Made by a program: the position numbers and the translations under genes
Part shown: piece after piece, positions 1 to 12,797 of the stretch
How the letters are laid out: every line of letters starts with the position of its first letter
Numbering within the stretch: the stretch's first letter is position 1
Source of the DNA: Gemmatimonas phototrophica
GTDB taxonomy: Bacteria > Gemmatimonadota > Gemmatimonadetes > Gemmatimonadales > Gemmatimonadaceae
DNA: 64,000 nucleotides
Assembly (NCBI GenBank): GCA_945869195.1
Contig: CAMBNV010000002.1
Span: 124,001-188,000 of the forward strand
Direction: 5' to 3'
The notes under the pieces: model-generated
Told to the model about the DNA's origin: nothing
Databases searched by the model: none
The model's input: the letters and a program-made list of their open reading frames with translations, nothing else

Positions 1-46
1 CGCAGGTATCGCCACGCGATCGAGAACTCCAAGCGACTAAAGCCGT
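1..46. other. Window edge, no feature
   Basis: The 46 bases downstream of lysS are too short to interpret. Confidence 0.5.
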
Positions 47-1567
47 TCATTCGGCGCGCATGAGTGGGAAGAGGATCACGTCGCGGATATGCGGGGTATC
101 GGTCAGGAACATAAAGAGTCGATCGAGACCGATGCCCACTCCGCCCATCGGCGGCATGCCATACTCCATCGCGCGCAGATAGTCCTCGTCGACCCCAGTC
201 GCCTCCTCGTCTCCCGCTGCTTTGAGACGCGCCTGCGCCTCGAAACGCGCGCGCTGATCCAACGGATCGTTGAGCTCGGAGAACGCATTGGCGATCTCTT
301 TCCCCTTGGCAAAGAGTTCGAACCGCTCAGTGAGCCCAGGCTTGGTCCGGTGTGGCTTTGCCAGCGGCGAGAGCTCCACCGGGTAGTCGATGACAAACGT
401 GGGGCCGTCGAGTTTTGACTCCACATGTTCCTGAAAGAGCTCATCCATGAGCTTCGGGCGCGAGAGCCTCCCGGCATCGTTCACACCGGCGCGCTCCGCC
501 GCTTTCCGCAACTCCGCATCGCTCATCGCCGTGACGTCCTGTACTCCGAGCGCCTTCGACAGTGATGGCAGCCACTCGACGCGAGGAAACGGCACGGTAA
601 AAACCGGCACTGGCGCGGCCTCCCCTCCATCGAACCGCTCCCGCGGCGCCGCGCCCAGCACGTCACGGACCGCGGTCGACGCCGTGATCAACAGCTGCTC
701 CACGCGACCCATCATCCCCGTATAGTCCGTGTATGCCTCATAGAACTCGAGCATCGTGAACTCGGGATTGTGCGTCCGATCGATCCCTTCGTTCCGGAAG
801 TCGTGTCCAATCTCGTACACGCGATCGAAGCCGCCGACCACGAGCCGCTTCAGATAGAGCTCGTCAGCGATCCGCAGGTAGAGCGGGATATCGAGCGCAT
901 TGTGATGCGTCGCGAATGGTTTCGCTGCTGCGCCGCCGTAGAGCGGCTGCAGTACCGGCGTTTCCACTTCGAGGTAGCCGAGATCGTCCAGCGCGCGGCG
1001 AATCGCCGTCGTCATCCGTGACCGTGCGGCGAAATGCCGTCGCACCTCTGGATGAACGGCAAGGTCGGCGTAGCGTTGACGCGACCGCTGTTCACCGTCG
1101 GCAAAGCCCGAGTGCGTCACCGTCTTGCCGTCGACGACCTCGTCCTTGCCGAATGGCAGCGGACGAAGCGACTTCGCGAGCATCGTCACCGCGTCCACGC
1201 GCACCGTCACCTCGCCCGTGCGCGTGCGAAAGAGCGGACCGTGCACGCCGATCACGTCGCCAAGGTCGAAGAAGGCCAGTCGGGCAAAGATTTCGTCGGC
1301 CAGTTGATCCTTACGGAAGTAGATCTGAATCCGCCCGGTATCGTCAGCGAGGTGCGCGAAGATCGTTTTGCCATGCCCACGCCAGGCAACGATCCGGCCA
1401 GCCAACTGTACGACGGGCCCGGGCTCTTCACCTTCGGGCAGGAGCGGCGGCGCGCCACAGCCGTGCGTGCGGTCGAAGCCGTACGCAAACGGCTCGACCC
1501 CTGCCGCCACCAGAGCCTCGAGGTTCTCGCGCCGCGCCTTCATAACAAAATTCAGTTCGTCGCTCAT
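47..1567 (-). CDS. lysS: Lysyl-tRNA synthetase, class II
   Basis: Charges tRNA-Lys with lysine in the cytoplasm. The 506-residue product has an N-terminal OB-fold anticodon-binding domain (about residues 50-150) and a class II catalytic core. Motif 2 is around residues 250-275 ([19 protein letters not shown]) and motif 3 is near the C-terminus ([10 protein letters not shown]). Length is normal for bacterial LysS. The ATG at 1567 is preferred over an 18-codon longer frame because AGGAGAGG lies just upstream and because the longer version would run into prfB. It lies 31 bases downstream of the prfB stop, so the two are probably co-transcribed. Identification is secure. Confidence 0.97.
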   Translation of the reverse strand: MSDELNFVMKARRENLEALVAAGVEPFAYGFDRTHGCGAPPLLPEGEEPGPVVQLAGRIVAWRGHGKTIFAHLADDTGRIQIYFRKDQLADEIFARLAFFDLGDVIGVHGPLFRTRTGEVTVRVDAVTMLAKSLRPLPFGKDEVVDGKTVTHSGFADGEQRSRQRYADLAVHPEVRRHFAARSRMTTAIRRALDDLGYLEVETPVLQPLYGGAAAKPFATHHNALDIPLYLRIADELYLKRLVVGGFDRVYEIGHDFRNEGIDRTHNPEFTMLEFYEAYTDYTGMMGRVEQLLITASTAVRDVLGAAPRERFDGGEAAPVPVFTVPFPRVEWLPSLSKALGVQDVTAMSDAELRKAAERAGVNDAGRLSRPKLMDELFQEHVESKLDGPTFVIDYPVELSPLAKPHRTKPGLTERFELFAKGKEIANAFSELNDPLDQRARFEAQARLKAAGDEEATGVDEDYLRAMEYGMPPMGGVGIGLDRLFMFLTDTPHIRDVILFPLMRAE

Positions 1568-1598
1568 CGTCCGCCTCTCCTGGTCACGGGGCGCTGCA

Positions 1599-2715
1599 TC
1601 ACGACGTCTCGGGCGGTGCACCCGAGAGCTTTAAGTACGCCTCGATAAACGGGTCAATAGCACCGTCCATCACCTTATGCACATCTGTGAGTTTCAGCTC
1701 GGTTCGATGGTCATTGACCATCGTGTACGGTTGGAAGACGTAGCTCCGAATTTGACTGCCGAACGATACGTCCTGTTTGGTTGCGTCAAGCGCCGCCTTG
1801 ACCGCCGCGAGCTTGTCCGCCTCACGTTGGTAGAGCTTGTTCTTCAGCTGTTTCATCGCCGTCGCCTTGTTCTTGAACTGGGACCGTTCCGCTTGCGAGG
1901 CGCACACGAGTCCCGTCGGAAGATGTGTGATGCGCACGGCAGAGCTCGTCTTGTTCACGTGCTGCCCGCCAGCACCGGACGCGCGATAGACGTCGATCCT
2001 CAGGTCCTCGTCGCGAATCTCAATGTTGATCTCCTCGTTCACCACCGGATAGACGAACACCGACGCGAAGCTCGTGTGACGGCGCGCCTGCGAGTCGAAT
2101 GGCGAAATGCGCACGAGTCGGTGCACCCCAGCCTCTGGACGCAGGAAGCCGAAGGCGTATTCGCCCTTGACCTCGAGCACAGCGCCCTTGATCCCGGCCT
2201 CCTCGCCCTCGGACAGGTCGATGATCTCCACCGTGAATCCCTTCCGCTCCGCCCAGCGCGTGTACATGCGCATGATCATTTGCGCCCAGTCTTGCGCCTC
2301 CGTACCGCCGGCGCCGGCACTGATTTCGACCTGCGCGTCGCGAAAATCATCCCGTCCCTGCAAAAGGGTCCGCAGCTGGAAAGCGTCGGCGTCCTCCCGG
2401 ACGGCACTCGCCTCACCGGCAAGCTCCGATTCCAGTTCATCGTCGGACTCCACCGCGAGCAGCTCAGCGAGTTCCACTGCACCGGCGATCCGACCGATGA
2501 GCTTGTCGAAGGGATCGACCCACCCCTTAAGCGTTTTGACCTCTTGCACCACTCCGCGGGCCCGTTCCTGTGCGTTCCAGAATGCCGGATCGGCCATGTC
2601 GCCTTCCAGCGCGTTCAGCCGTTCGCGCTTGCGATCGAGGTCAAAGGTACCTCCGGAGCTCATCGAGCCTCGCGGCGTCGTGCCGAAGGGAGTGCAGATG
2701 CGGAGAGTCAGCCAT
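1599..2715 (-). CDS. prfB: Peptide chain release factor 2, programmed +1 frameshift
   Basis: RF2 releases peptides at UGA and UAA codons. The gene is split: frame 0 starts at ATG 2715 and runs 24 codons to CTT followed by an in-frame TGA (2643..2641). A +1 shift on CTT-TGA-C continues at GAC 2642 and gives about 371 residues. A Shine-Dalgarno-like CGGAGG ends three bases before CTT, the same layout as the E. coli autoregulatory site. The stop-codon motif SPF is at about residues 204-206 and the catalytic GGQ at about 249-251. Low RF2 is expected to favour the shift, making the gene self-regulating (known family behaviour). An open frame extends further upstream of the shift site, but it is not the N-terminus. 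lysS follows. Confidence 0.95.
2641..2656 (-). promoter_or_regulatory. prfB programmed +1 frameshift site
   Basis: On the minus strand the bases read CGGAGG-TAC-CTT-TGA-C. The slippery CTT is at 2646..2644 and the stop TGA at 2643..2641. The purine block imitates a Shine-Dalgarno sequence three bases from the slip codon. Upstream frame 0 (ATG at 2715) is open; downstream +1 frame encodes the whole of RF2. Confidence 0.93.
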
Positions 2716-2944
2716 GGGATCGTAGGAGGTGGGCGGATGCCAAAGCGAGCGAATCCAGCTCGCGGAACCAGCTCGCGGGGTGCACGAGGGAAAGATAGCC
2801 CGACGTGCGGTCCAGAGGCACTCGACATTGGAACATCTTCTCGCCGCGAAGCAGCAGGACCTTTACGGTCGTTTCGAAGGACGTCTTCACGTCCGAGACG
2901 AGTGGCCGAGCGGTGCCGATGGCCTGCCTCAAATGATGGCGGTG
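2708..2944 (-). other. Open frame with coding-like composition between zinc-ribbon gene and prfB
   Basis: After the zinc-ribbon frame stops at 2929, the frame shifted by one base stays open to 2708 and its stop overlaps the prfB ATG (ATGGCTGA). Its roughly 75 codons are mostly G or C at third positions, as in neighbouring genes, and the product begins HLRQAIGTARPLVSDV. It may be the real C-terminus of the zinc-ribbon protein separated by a single-base indel, or a chance open frame. I do not recognise a domain. Confidence 0.35.
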
Positions 2945-3405
2945 GCGGTAGCCGAGACTCTCGGCGCCACATTCTGCTGGGGCACAATCAGCGGCGGTTG
3001 GGTCTGTGTCGAGCGCCGCGGCGGCGCTGGCGCTCGCGCGACACCAGAGTTGGAAGGAGAAAGCCTTGAAACGATCGACGGAGGCGCCACGGGTGGATTC
3101 GCCACGGGGGAGGGCGTTGGCCACGACGCAGATGACGCTGGACTGAGCGGCCCCCTCAGCCGCTCGAGCACCTCTGGTGCCGCTTCAGCCGCTGACTCCA
3201 TCACGTCCCCGCCCTGCCCGGTCCAGGCCCATCCCAGCGCGGCCAAAGGACCCGACGCGCGAGCGGGCGTCATCGCCGAAACGCCGGGCCGGGCGACGGG
3301 GATAATCGCACCGCACACTGAACAACGGGAGCGTACTCCGTTCGGTGGCACCCTAGATGGATCCACGCGGAAGACCGACTGACATGCGACGCAATTGACG
3401 TTCAA
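2929..3405 (-). CDS. Zinc-ribbon (MJ0042-like) protein with Pro/Ala-rich tail
   Basis: About 158 residues. The first 40 residues form a treble-clef or zinc-ribbon finger with two CxxC knuckles (CVACQ at about 5-8 and CSVC at about 29-32), of the kind often annotated as an MJ0042-type zinc finger. The remainder is rich in Pro, Ala and Ser and looks like an unstructured linker. The start is taken as TTG 3405, preceded by GGGAGA, so the finger begins at the N-terminus; a longer ATG version adds 32 residues with no clear sense. The function is unknown. Family members often carry a further C-terminal domain, which here may be cut off by a frameshift. Confidence 0.6.
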   Translation of the reverse strand: MNVNCVACQSVFRVDPSRVPPNGVRSRCSVCGAIIPVARPGVSAMTPARASGPLAALGWAWTGQGGDVMESAAEAAPEVLERLRGPLSPASSASWPTPSPVANPPVAPPSIVSRLSPSNSGVARAPAPPRRSTQTQPPLIVPQQNVAPRVSATATAII

Positions 3406-3504
3406 CGAGTCTCCCTCAATTGAGAAGTCGATACCGGGGTGCTCGGGCCCGCACTCGCGGGGCGGTCGCCCCACCGATCCGCGATACCGACACGCAGGCA
3501 CCCA

Positions 3505-3678
3505 CTACACCACGACACGCTCAGCCCGATCTCGCAGCATCACAGGAATCCCGTCACGCACTGGAAATCGGAGCAAGCAGGCTGGACAAAGTAGTCGCTC
3601 GCCCCCCTGCTCATCAATCAGCGACCCGTGGCAGGCGGGACAGGCGAGCAGCTCGCGTATCGTGTTTGGAACGGTCAC
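3505..3678 (-). CDS. Trm112-like / UPF0434 small zinc protein
   Basis: A 57-residue protein with two CPAC knuckles (about residues 13-16 and 31-34), the pattern of YcaR/UPF0434 and Trm112-like proteins. The start is GTG 3678, with GAGGAGAGG upstream, and overlaps the era stop by four bases (GTGA), so it is translationally coupled to era. The ending RFPVRDGIPVML fits the family. In other organisms Trm112 is an activator subunit of methyltransferases; the bacterial role is uncertain. The identification rests on the motif and length. Confidence 0.85.
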   Translation of the reverse strand: MTVPNTIRELLACPACHGSLIDEQGGERLLCPACLLRFPVRDGIPVMLRDRAERVVV

Positions 3679-4556
3679 GATGACCTCTCCTCTGGAAGGC
3701 GGTAACCAAGCCTGGCGAGTGCGGCAGCGTTACGGCGCCAGTTCGGAAGAACCTTGACCCAGAGATCAAGGAAGATCTTTGCTCCCACCAGCGGTTCGAT
3801 TCGACTGCGCGCCTCCTGGCCAATCGCCTTGATCCGGCTCCCACCCTCACCGATCACGATGCGCTTCTGGCTTTCCCGCTCGACATGCATCACCGCACGA
3901 ATGTACACTGGATCGCGACCTTCACGGAACTCCTCGATTTCGACTGCGATCCCATACGGCACTTCATCATCGAGCTGTTCGAGTACCACTTCGCGAAGGA
4001 ACTCGCCCACAAAGAAGCGAAGATTCTGCGTGGAGACATCTTCCTTGTCGTAGAGGAAGGGACTCGCGGGAAGGAGACAACGAATGGCGGCGAGTAGCGC
4101 GTCGACCCCCTCACCGTGTCCCCCGGCGAGGAACAGGGCCGTAGGATACCTCGCCGCAAGTACCGCCCGACGTTGGTCGTCCACACGGTCAACCTTGTTC
4201 AGCACGAGAACCACCGGGGCCTTCGGCGCCCGAGGCAGCTGCGCGAGGGCGACCAGGTCGCCAGGGATATCCTCAGAGGCATCAACCAGGTACACAAGCA
4301 CGTCAGCATCAGCGATCGCCTTCTGGGCGGCATGCTGCATCGCCTTGTGGAGACTGTACCGCGGCTCGAGAAGCCCAGGAGTGTCGAGCAGAATGATCTG
4401 CGTCGTGTCGTCACTGAGGATTCCTACGACGCGATCGCGTGTCGACTGCGGCTTCGGCGAGACGATCGCCAGACGTTCCCCTACCAGGCGGTTGAGGAGA
4501 GTGGACTTACCGGCGTTCGGCCTGCCCACAATTGTGACGAAGCCGCTCTTGGTCAT
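3675..4556 (-). CDS. era: GTPase Era
   Basis: Essential small GTPase that assists 16S rRNA maturation and 30S assembly. The 293-residue product shows G1 GRPNAGKS (about residues 11-18), G3 DTPG, G4 NKVD, and a C-terminal KH RNA-binding domain with VIGEGGSRIKAIG (about 225-240). It follows the rRNA operon, but behind the rRNA terminator, so it needs its own promoter. A TATCAT box lies only five bases before ATG 4556, with TGCACT 17 bases further upstream, suggesting a leaderless transcript. The next gene overlaps by GTGA. Confidence 0.97.
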   Translation of the reverse strand: MTKSGFVTIVGRPNAGKSTLLNRLVGERLAIVSPKPQSTRDRVVGILSDDTTQIILLDTPGLLEPRYSLHKAMQHAAQKAIADADVLVYLVDASEDIPGDLVALAQLPRAPKAPVVLVLNKVDRVDDQRRAVLAARYPTALFLAGGHGEGVDALLAAIRCLLPASPFLYDKEDVSTQNLRFFVGEFLREVVLEQLDDEVPYGIAVEIEEFREGRDPVYIRAVMHVERESQKRIVIGEGGSRIKAIGQEARSRIEPLVGAKIFLDLWVKVLPNWRRNAAALARLGYRLPEERSS

Positions 4557-4561
4557 GCTGG

Positions 4562-4590
4562 ATGATACCTGGGGGAGAACGTTCAGTGCA
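4562..4590 (-). promoter_or_regulatory. Putative leaderless promoter of era
   Basis: The -35-like TGCACT (4590..4585), a 17-base spacer and -10 TATCAT (4567..4562) lie five bases before the era ATG. There is no clear Shine-Dalgarno sequence. The -10 matches the consensus at five of six positions, but the -35 is weak. Confidence 0.45.
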
Positions 4591-4611
4591 GTAACGGGAT
4601 CGGAATGGGCA

Positions 4612-4648
4612 GAAAAAGGAAAACCCCAGCCGAGTAAACGGCTGGGGC
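4612..4648 (-). terminator. Rho-independent terminator of the rRNA operon
   Basis: A 9-base GC stem (CCCCAGCCG with CGGCTGGGG, 4624-4647) with a short loop, followed on the minus strand by TTTTCCTTTTTCT. It lies 12 bases after the 5S gene. Confidence 0.9.
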
Positions 4649-4659
4649 TTCCCAGGGGT

Positions 4660-4774
4660 GCCGGCGACGGCCTACTCTCCCGCGTCCTCGCGGACGGAGT
4701 ACCATCGGCGCTGTAGGGCTTAACGATCGTGTTCGGGATGGGAACGAGTGTGGCCCCTACGCTCTAGTCGCCAG
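4660..4774 (-). rRNA. rrf: 5S ribosomal RNA
   Basis: About 115 bases. The 5' end (CTGGCGAC) pairs with the 3' end (GTCGCCGG), and the conserved internal CCATCCCGAACACG of 5S rRNA is present. It lies downstream of the 23S gene in the same operon. Ends are estimated from pairing. Confidence 0.92.
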
Positions 4775-4922
4775 CGAAAAGCTGGTAAATCACCTACGAA
4801 TCACCTACAAAGAGGTGACAACGGAGTGATGGTAGTGTTCGTGTGTTTGCGAATCTATTGTATATAGATCGTGCGATTGCTCTGCGGTTGTTTTCCAACC
4901 CCTGACTGTGAAGAAAGGGGGA
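4775..4922 (-). other. 23S-5S spacer with 3' half of the 23S processing stem
   Basis: No gene is seen. Bases 4817-4843 are complementary to 8007-8032 on the other side of the 23S gene, so they form the base of the precursor stem cut by RNase III. Confidence 0.75.
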
Positions 4923-7880
<2,958 letters not shown>

Positions 7881-8195
7881 CAAAATCTAGTCCAGCAGAG
7901 CACGCGCGATCTACAACGAGTGATCTGATATCGGTGGACTCGCCTGGTTACCCAGTCGAGCCTTTGTAATTCGTCGAAATCGTGTCACTAGTGTGATTCG
8001 TTATCCCACGAACACTACCATCTTCCGTTGTCAATAAGCGGGTCGTGCGCCCCATCCCTAAAGGACGAGGCCAGACTGCTATAAAGTCGAGTATGAGAGA
8101 GAAATCGCGCAGTGTACGAAGCAAGCGACTATCCGGTAGCGCTTTCGTGCCGTCACCAGAGGGTTAACCCTGATGGGGCCTACTCGCTGCTCCGT
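7881..8195 (-). other. 16S-23S internal transcribed spacer, no tRNA
   Basis: About 315 bases. No tRNA-Ile or tRNA-Ala is recognisable. It holds the 5' half of the 23S processing stem (8007-8032, pairing with 4817-4843) and the 3' half of the 16S processing stem (8087-8114, pairing with 9856-9882). Confidence 0.75.
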
Positions 8196-9716
<1,521 letters not shown>

Positions 9717-9931
9717 TAGAGAATCCAATAGGCTCTCCCGAATCGCTGTCACGCTGTCACGCATGACAGCGTTATTCGGAATCACAAAATATAGTTCAGG
9801 TCTAAACTCTCCCCAGGCCCCCGAACGGGACCAGGATCAATGAGTTTGCCTCGCACACTTTGCGATATCTCTCTCAACTCGATTTTCAATCAGCATTTGT
9901 TTGCTCGGCATCATTTCCATGCCAGCCTTTA
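9717..9931 (-). other. rRNA operon leader with 5' half of the 16S processing stem
   Basis: A transcribed leader of roughly 210 bases without genes. Bases 9856-9882 are complementary to 8087-8114 beyond the 16S 3' end and form the 16S precursor stem. A small hairpin (CTGTCA-TGCG-TGACAG) is also present near 9752-9770. I cannot identify a convincing boxA. Confidence 0.65.
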
Positions 9932-9960
9932 AGCATACTCAGTAAATCAGGCGACGTCAA
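9932..9960 (-). promoter_or_regulatory. Promoter of the rRNA operon
   Basis: -35 TTGACG (9960..9955), exactly 17 bases, -10 TATGCT (9937..9932). Spacing and sequence are those of a housekeeping sigma factor promoter. The bases between here and the terminator at 10177 show nothing else. Confidence 0.8.
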
Positions 9961-10176
9961 GTGGGCAAACTAACCCTTTGCCCCGATTCACGCGAGAACA
10001 TCACTGCTCTCCCGACCGATCCACTTACCTCCCCGTTTAGGGGAAGACTGTAACAGTAGCGCACCAAAGTCGCGATTGCAAGGGGCACTGAGACTCCCAC
10101 TCCTTACTCACGCCGGCGTATCGCCAATCACTCGCGCAACGCTGCGTCGCACAACGCCGCACACGCGTTCTCCTCT

Positions 10177-10216
10177 GAAAAACAGAAGGACCTCGACTTG
10201 CTGCGCCGAGGCCCTT
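10177..10216 (-). terminator. Terminator after tRNA-Lys
   Basis: A stem of about ten pairs (AAGGGCCTCG with CGAGGTCCTT) followed on the minus strand by CTGTTTTT. It ends the tRNA-Pro/Arg/Lys unit before the separate rRNA promoter. Confidence 0.8.
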
Positions 10217-10221
10217 CGTCA

Positions 10222-10294
10222 TGCGCCCTGAAGGAATCGAACCTTCAACCTAGTGATTAAGAGTCACTTGCTCTGCCAATTGAGCTAAGGGCGC
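10222..10294 (-). tRNA. tRNA-Lys (anticodon CTT)
   Basis: A 73-base cloverleaf. Acceptor GCGCCCT pairs with the 3' end, the anticodon loop reads CTCTTAA, and the T-loop TTCGATT is intact. CCA is not encoded. It is the last of three clustered tRNA genes. Confidence 0.95.
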
Positions 10295-10317
10295 GCGATT
10301 CTATCAACCACGTGAGG

Positions 10318-10391
10318 CGCGCCAGGAGGGACTCGAACCCCCGACCCACAGCTTAGAAGGCTGTTGCTCTATCCACCTGAGCTACTGGCGC
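10318..10391 (-). tRNA. tRNA-Arg (anticodon TCT)
   Basis: A 74-base cloverleaf. Acceptor GCGCCAG pairs with CTGGCGC, the anticodon loop reads CTTCTAA, and the T-loop TTCGAGT is present. CCA is not encoded. Confidence 0.95.
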
Positions 10392-10437
10392 TTCAAACAT
10401 TGCCGTGTCACTCCTGCACTCACCTCTCGCGACCAAA

Positions 10438-10511
10438 TCGGGGCGGCCGGATTCGAACCGGCGACCTCCTGCTCCCAAAGCAGGCGCGATACCGGGCTAC
10501 GCTACGCCCCG
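10438..10511 (-). tRNA. tRNA-Pro (anticodon TGG)
   Basis: A 74-base cloverleaf. Acceptor CGGGGCG pairs with CGCCCCG, the anticodon loop reads TTTGGGA, and the T-loop TTCGAAT is present. It is first in the tRNA cluster, directly behind a promoter. Confidence 0.95.
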
Positions 10512-10524
10512 TGAACAGAGTGGA

Positions 10525-10553
10525 ACCTTAATCGGCCCACGGCGTCCGGTCAA
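10525..10553 (-). promoter_or_regulatory. Promoter of the tRNA-Pro/Arg/Lys unit
   Basis: -35 TTGACC (10553..10548), 17 bases, -10 TAAGGT (10530..10525). Transcription would begin about seven bases before tRNA-Pro. Confidence 0.65.
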
Positions 10554-10585
10554 CTGCCCGTTGACATTTGTCTCGCTGGGGTGAT

Positions 10586-11236
10586 TCACGCCGTCGGCCC
10601 CCCTGCCGTCGAAAGCGCGCGCAACATGCGACGGAACGCCTGTCCCCGATGACTCACGCGTCCCTTTGCCTCCGGCGTTGCGTCGGCGAAAGTGCACTGA
10701 AGATCATCGCTCCAGAAGAGCGGATCATAGCCGAATCCGCCCTTGCCACTCGGGACCGCGAGGATGCGACCGCTACATTCTCCTCGCGCGCTCCACTCAC
10801 GTGTGCCGTCGGTGCAGACGACCACACTCACGTAGCGCGCCGAGCGCTGCGCCGAGTCGCCGAGCACCGCCGTGAGATGCGCATTGTTCGCGGCGTCGAG
10901 TGCGGCGCCACTTGCGGTACTCCCGGACCACCGCTTGCTGCGAACGCCCGGCCCACCGCGGAGCGCATCGACCTCCAGTCCGGAATCATCGGAGACCACC
11001 ATCGTGCAGGGGAGTCGGGCGGCGAACCACCGCGCCTTCGCGCGCGCATTTTCCTCAAACGTCGCGAATGCTTCGAGCCCATCCTCCTCGGGATCCTCGT
11101 CGGCGAATCCGACTGACGCGAGACTATCGAGTGCGAAGCCCGCGTCGCGGAACATCCGAGACAACTCGTGCAGTTTCCCGGCGTTGCGCGTCGCGAGGAC
11201 GATCCGCACGGGCCGGCCGGACCGCGCAGCAGTCAA
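10586..11236 (-). CDS. rdgB: XTP/dITP pyrophosphatase (RdgB/HAM1)
   Basis: Hydrolyses non-canonical purine triphosphates such as XTP and dITP to monophosphates and keeps them out of DNA. The family N-terminus is clear (IVLATRNAGKLHEL), with VVSDDSGLEVDAL and the C-terminal GFGYDPLFW, and SHRGQAFRRM near the end. About 216 residues if it starts at TTG 11236, one base after the rph stop; a longer frame to 11299 would overlap rph. It is last in the ybgC-lptE-rfaE2-rph-rdgB operon. The rph-rdgB pairing is common in bacteria. Confidence 0.93.
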   Translation of the reverse strand: MTAARSGRPVRIVLATRNAGKLHELSRMFRDAGFALDSLASVGFADEDPEEDGLEAFATFEENARAKARWFAARLPCTMVVSDDSGLEVDALRGGPGVRSKRWSGSTASGAALDAANNAHLTAVLGDSAQRSARYVSVVVCTDGTREWSARGECSGRILAVPSGKGGFGYDPLFWSDDLQCTFADATPEAKGRVSHRGQAFRRMLRALSTAGGPTA

Positions 11237-11237
11237 T

Positions 11238-11972
11238 TCAGGCGAGGCCAAGCGCTGCGCGCTGTGCACCGTCAAGGAGGCGGATTCCGTCGGTGGCAAG
11301 GTCGAGCAGCGTATTGAGCTCGCCGCGCGCGAACGTCCCCTTCTCCCCCGTGCCCTGCACCTCGACGAAGTGCCCTTCGCTGCTCATGACGACGTTCGCA
11401 TCCACCGCGGCGCGCACATCCTCCTCGTACTCGAGGTCGAGGACCGGTGTACCGCTCACAATCCCCACACTGACGGCCGCGACCCGGCGTTTCACGGGCG
11501 ACACCTTCACGCGCTTCGTCGCCACCATCCAGTCGAAGGCATCACAGACGGCCAGGGCGGCACCAGTAATCGCCGCGGTACGGGTACCTCCGTCGGCCTG
11601 GAGCACATCGCAATCCACCTTGAGTGTGAACTCGCCCCATGCGAAGTCGTCGAGCATCGCACGGACGCTACGGCCGATCAACCGCTGGATTTCTTGGGTG
11701 CGTCCGCCAACCTGTCCCCGTTCGCGCTGCGTGCGGGTGTGCGTTGCGCGTGGGAGCATCGAGTACTCCGCGGTAAGCCACCCTTCGCCCCTGCCCTTCT
11801 TCCAGCCAGGGACGCCATCCTCGACGCTCACGGCACAGAGAACGCGCGTATTGCCGAAGGCGACAAGGCAACTTCCTTCTGCGTTCGGGACCGCACCGCG
11901 TGTCATCGAGATCTGCCGCAGGGCATTCGTAGCACGGCCCGCAGGACGGGCATGGGGCTTGGAGTCAGGCAC
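11238..11972 (-). CDS. rph: Ribonuclease PH
   Basis: Phosphorolytic 3'-5' exoribonuclease that trims tRNA precursors. The 244-residue product carries the RNase PH core: [15 protein letters not shown], the [19 protein letters not shown] block (phosphate/RNA binding) and [18 protein letters not shown]. It starts with GTG 11972 and overlaps the rfaE2 stop by eight bases. The length is typical. Confidence 0.96.
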   Translation of the reverse strand: MPDSKPHARPAGRATNALRQISMTRGAVPNAEGSCLVAFGNTRVLCAVSVEDGVPGWKKGRGEGWLTAEYSMLPRATHTRTQRERGQVGGRTQEIQRLIGRSVRAMLDDFAWGEFTLKVDCDVLQADGGTRTAAITGAALAVCDAFDWMVATKRVKVSPVKRRVAAVSVGIVSGTPVLDLEYEEDVRAAVDANVVMSSEGHFVEVQGTGEKGTFARGELNTLLDLATDGIRLLDGAQRAALGLA

Positions 11973-12447
11973 GGAGTCGTTGGATAATGGACGTAGTGGA
12001 TTGGCCGGGCGTCAACGGAACAATGACGACACGTCCGCCGCGCGCGAGAACAAGATCGGCGCCGATAACGGTGTCAGGTGCGTAGTCACCGCCCTTAACG
12101 ATCACGTCCGGCAGCAGGGCGGTGACGAGGTCAAGCGGTGTGTCTTCGTCAAATATGACAACGGCATCGACCGCCGCGAGACTGGCGAGAACGTATGCAC
12201 GTTCGGACTCGGAACGCACGGGACGGTCCTCCCCCTTGCCGAGTCGGCGCACAGAGGCATCGCTATTCACGCCGACGACGAGCACATCGCCCTCAGCGCG
12301 AGCGCCGGTGAGCACGTCGACGTGGCCTGAGTGCAGAAGATCGAAAACCCCGTTGGTGAACACGACCGCTCCGGCCTGCGACGAACGCCAGCGCTTCGCG
12401 TCGGAGCGGGTCAGGACCTTCAGTCGCGGATCGAGTGGAGCGCTCAG
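11965..12447 (-). CDS. rfaE2: D-glycero-beta-D-manno-heptose 1-phosphate adenylyltransferase (RfaE2/HldE C-domain)
   Basis: Nucleotidyltransferase of the cytidylyltransferase family: [14 protein letters not shown] holds the HxGH-type ATP site, and [15 protein letters not shown] and VKGGDYAPD follow. It makes ADP-heptose for LPS core, or a related sugar nucleotide. The first canonical start (GTG 12363) would remove the conserved N-terminal strand [12 protein letters not shown]. In frame upstream there is only CTG at 12447, which overlaps the previous stop as CTGA and has GAAGGTGA at ribosome-binding distance, giving a normal 160-residue protein. The kinase half of HldE is absent, so this is the stand-alone form. 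Confidence 0.85.
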   Translation of the reverse strand: MSAPLDPRLKVLTRSDAKRWRSSQAGAVVFTNGVFDLLHSGHVDVLTGARAEGDVLVVGVNSDASVRRLGKGEDRPVRSESERAYVLASLAAVDAVVIFDEDTPLDLVTALLPDVIVKGGDYAPDTVIGADLVLARGGRVVIVPLTPGQSTTSIIQRLRA

Positions 12448-12797
12448 AACGTCACCTTCGCGGCGGGGTGGAAGTGAACCTCACGGACAAAGCCGGGGAA
12501 CTCGATGCTTTCGTAGTACTCGGCCCAGATCTGGATCGACCCGACACGACGACGCACCGTGATTTTTCCCGCATCCTTGGGAAGTGCGAGCGAGTCCGCC
12601 ACGGCTCGAAGTCGTCGTTTGATCACCAGGTCGCTGCGAAGCCCCGCAAAGCGTGCCTCCTGTTGCATGCGGTCACGGAACTGGTAGAATTTCCAGTACG
12701 TGCCGCCGATCTCCCAGCTGTAGTACGAGAGCGCAACGATGACGACCACCGTGAGGATTGCTCCGAGCGTACCCCCGCCCGCACGTGATTTCACCAC
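12444..12797 (-). CDS. Small membrane-anchored protein (DUF4845-like)
   Basis: About 117 residues. One N-terminal transmembrane helix (about residues 10-28, [18 protein letters not shown]) is followed by an alpha/beta domain ending in hydrophobic strands. The layout resembles DUF4845-type proteins, but I cannot be sure. The start is GTG (12797 or 12794; the latter overlaps the lptE-like stop as GTGA). Being between an LptE-like lipoprotein and a heptose enzyme suggests an envelope role, by context only. Confidence 0.75.
   Translation of the reverse strand: MVKSRAGGGTLGAILTVVVIVALSYYSWEIGGTYWKFYQFRDRMQQEARFAGLRSDLVIKRRLRAVADSLALPKDAGKITVRRRVGSIQIWAEYYESIEFPGFVREVHFHPAAKVTF

Noticed and set aside
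2929-2931. Reading TGA at the end of the zinc-ribbon gene as selenocysteine
   Set aside because: The frame beyond it runs only 13 codons to another stop and shows no hairpin or conserved redox motif.
2641-2987. A longer prfB ORF (462 residues) starting far upstream of the frameshift
   Set aside because: The upstream codons lie in a frame that is not used in RF2; a clear leader ORF, slippery codon and SD-like block show that translation enters from frame 0.
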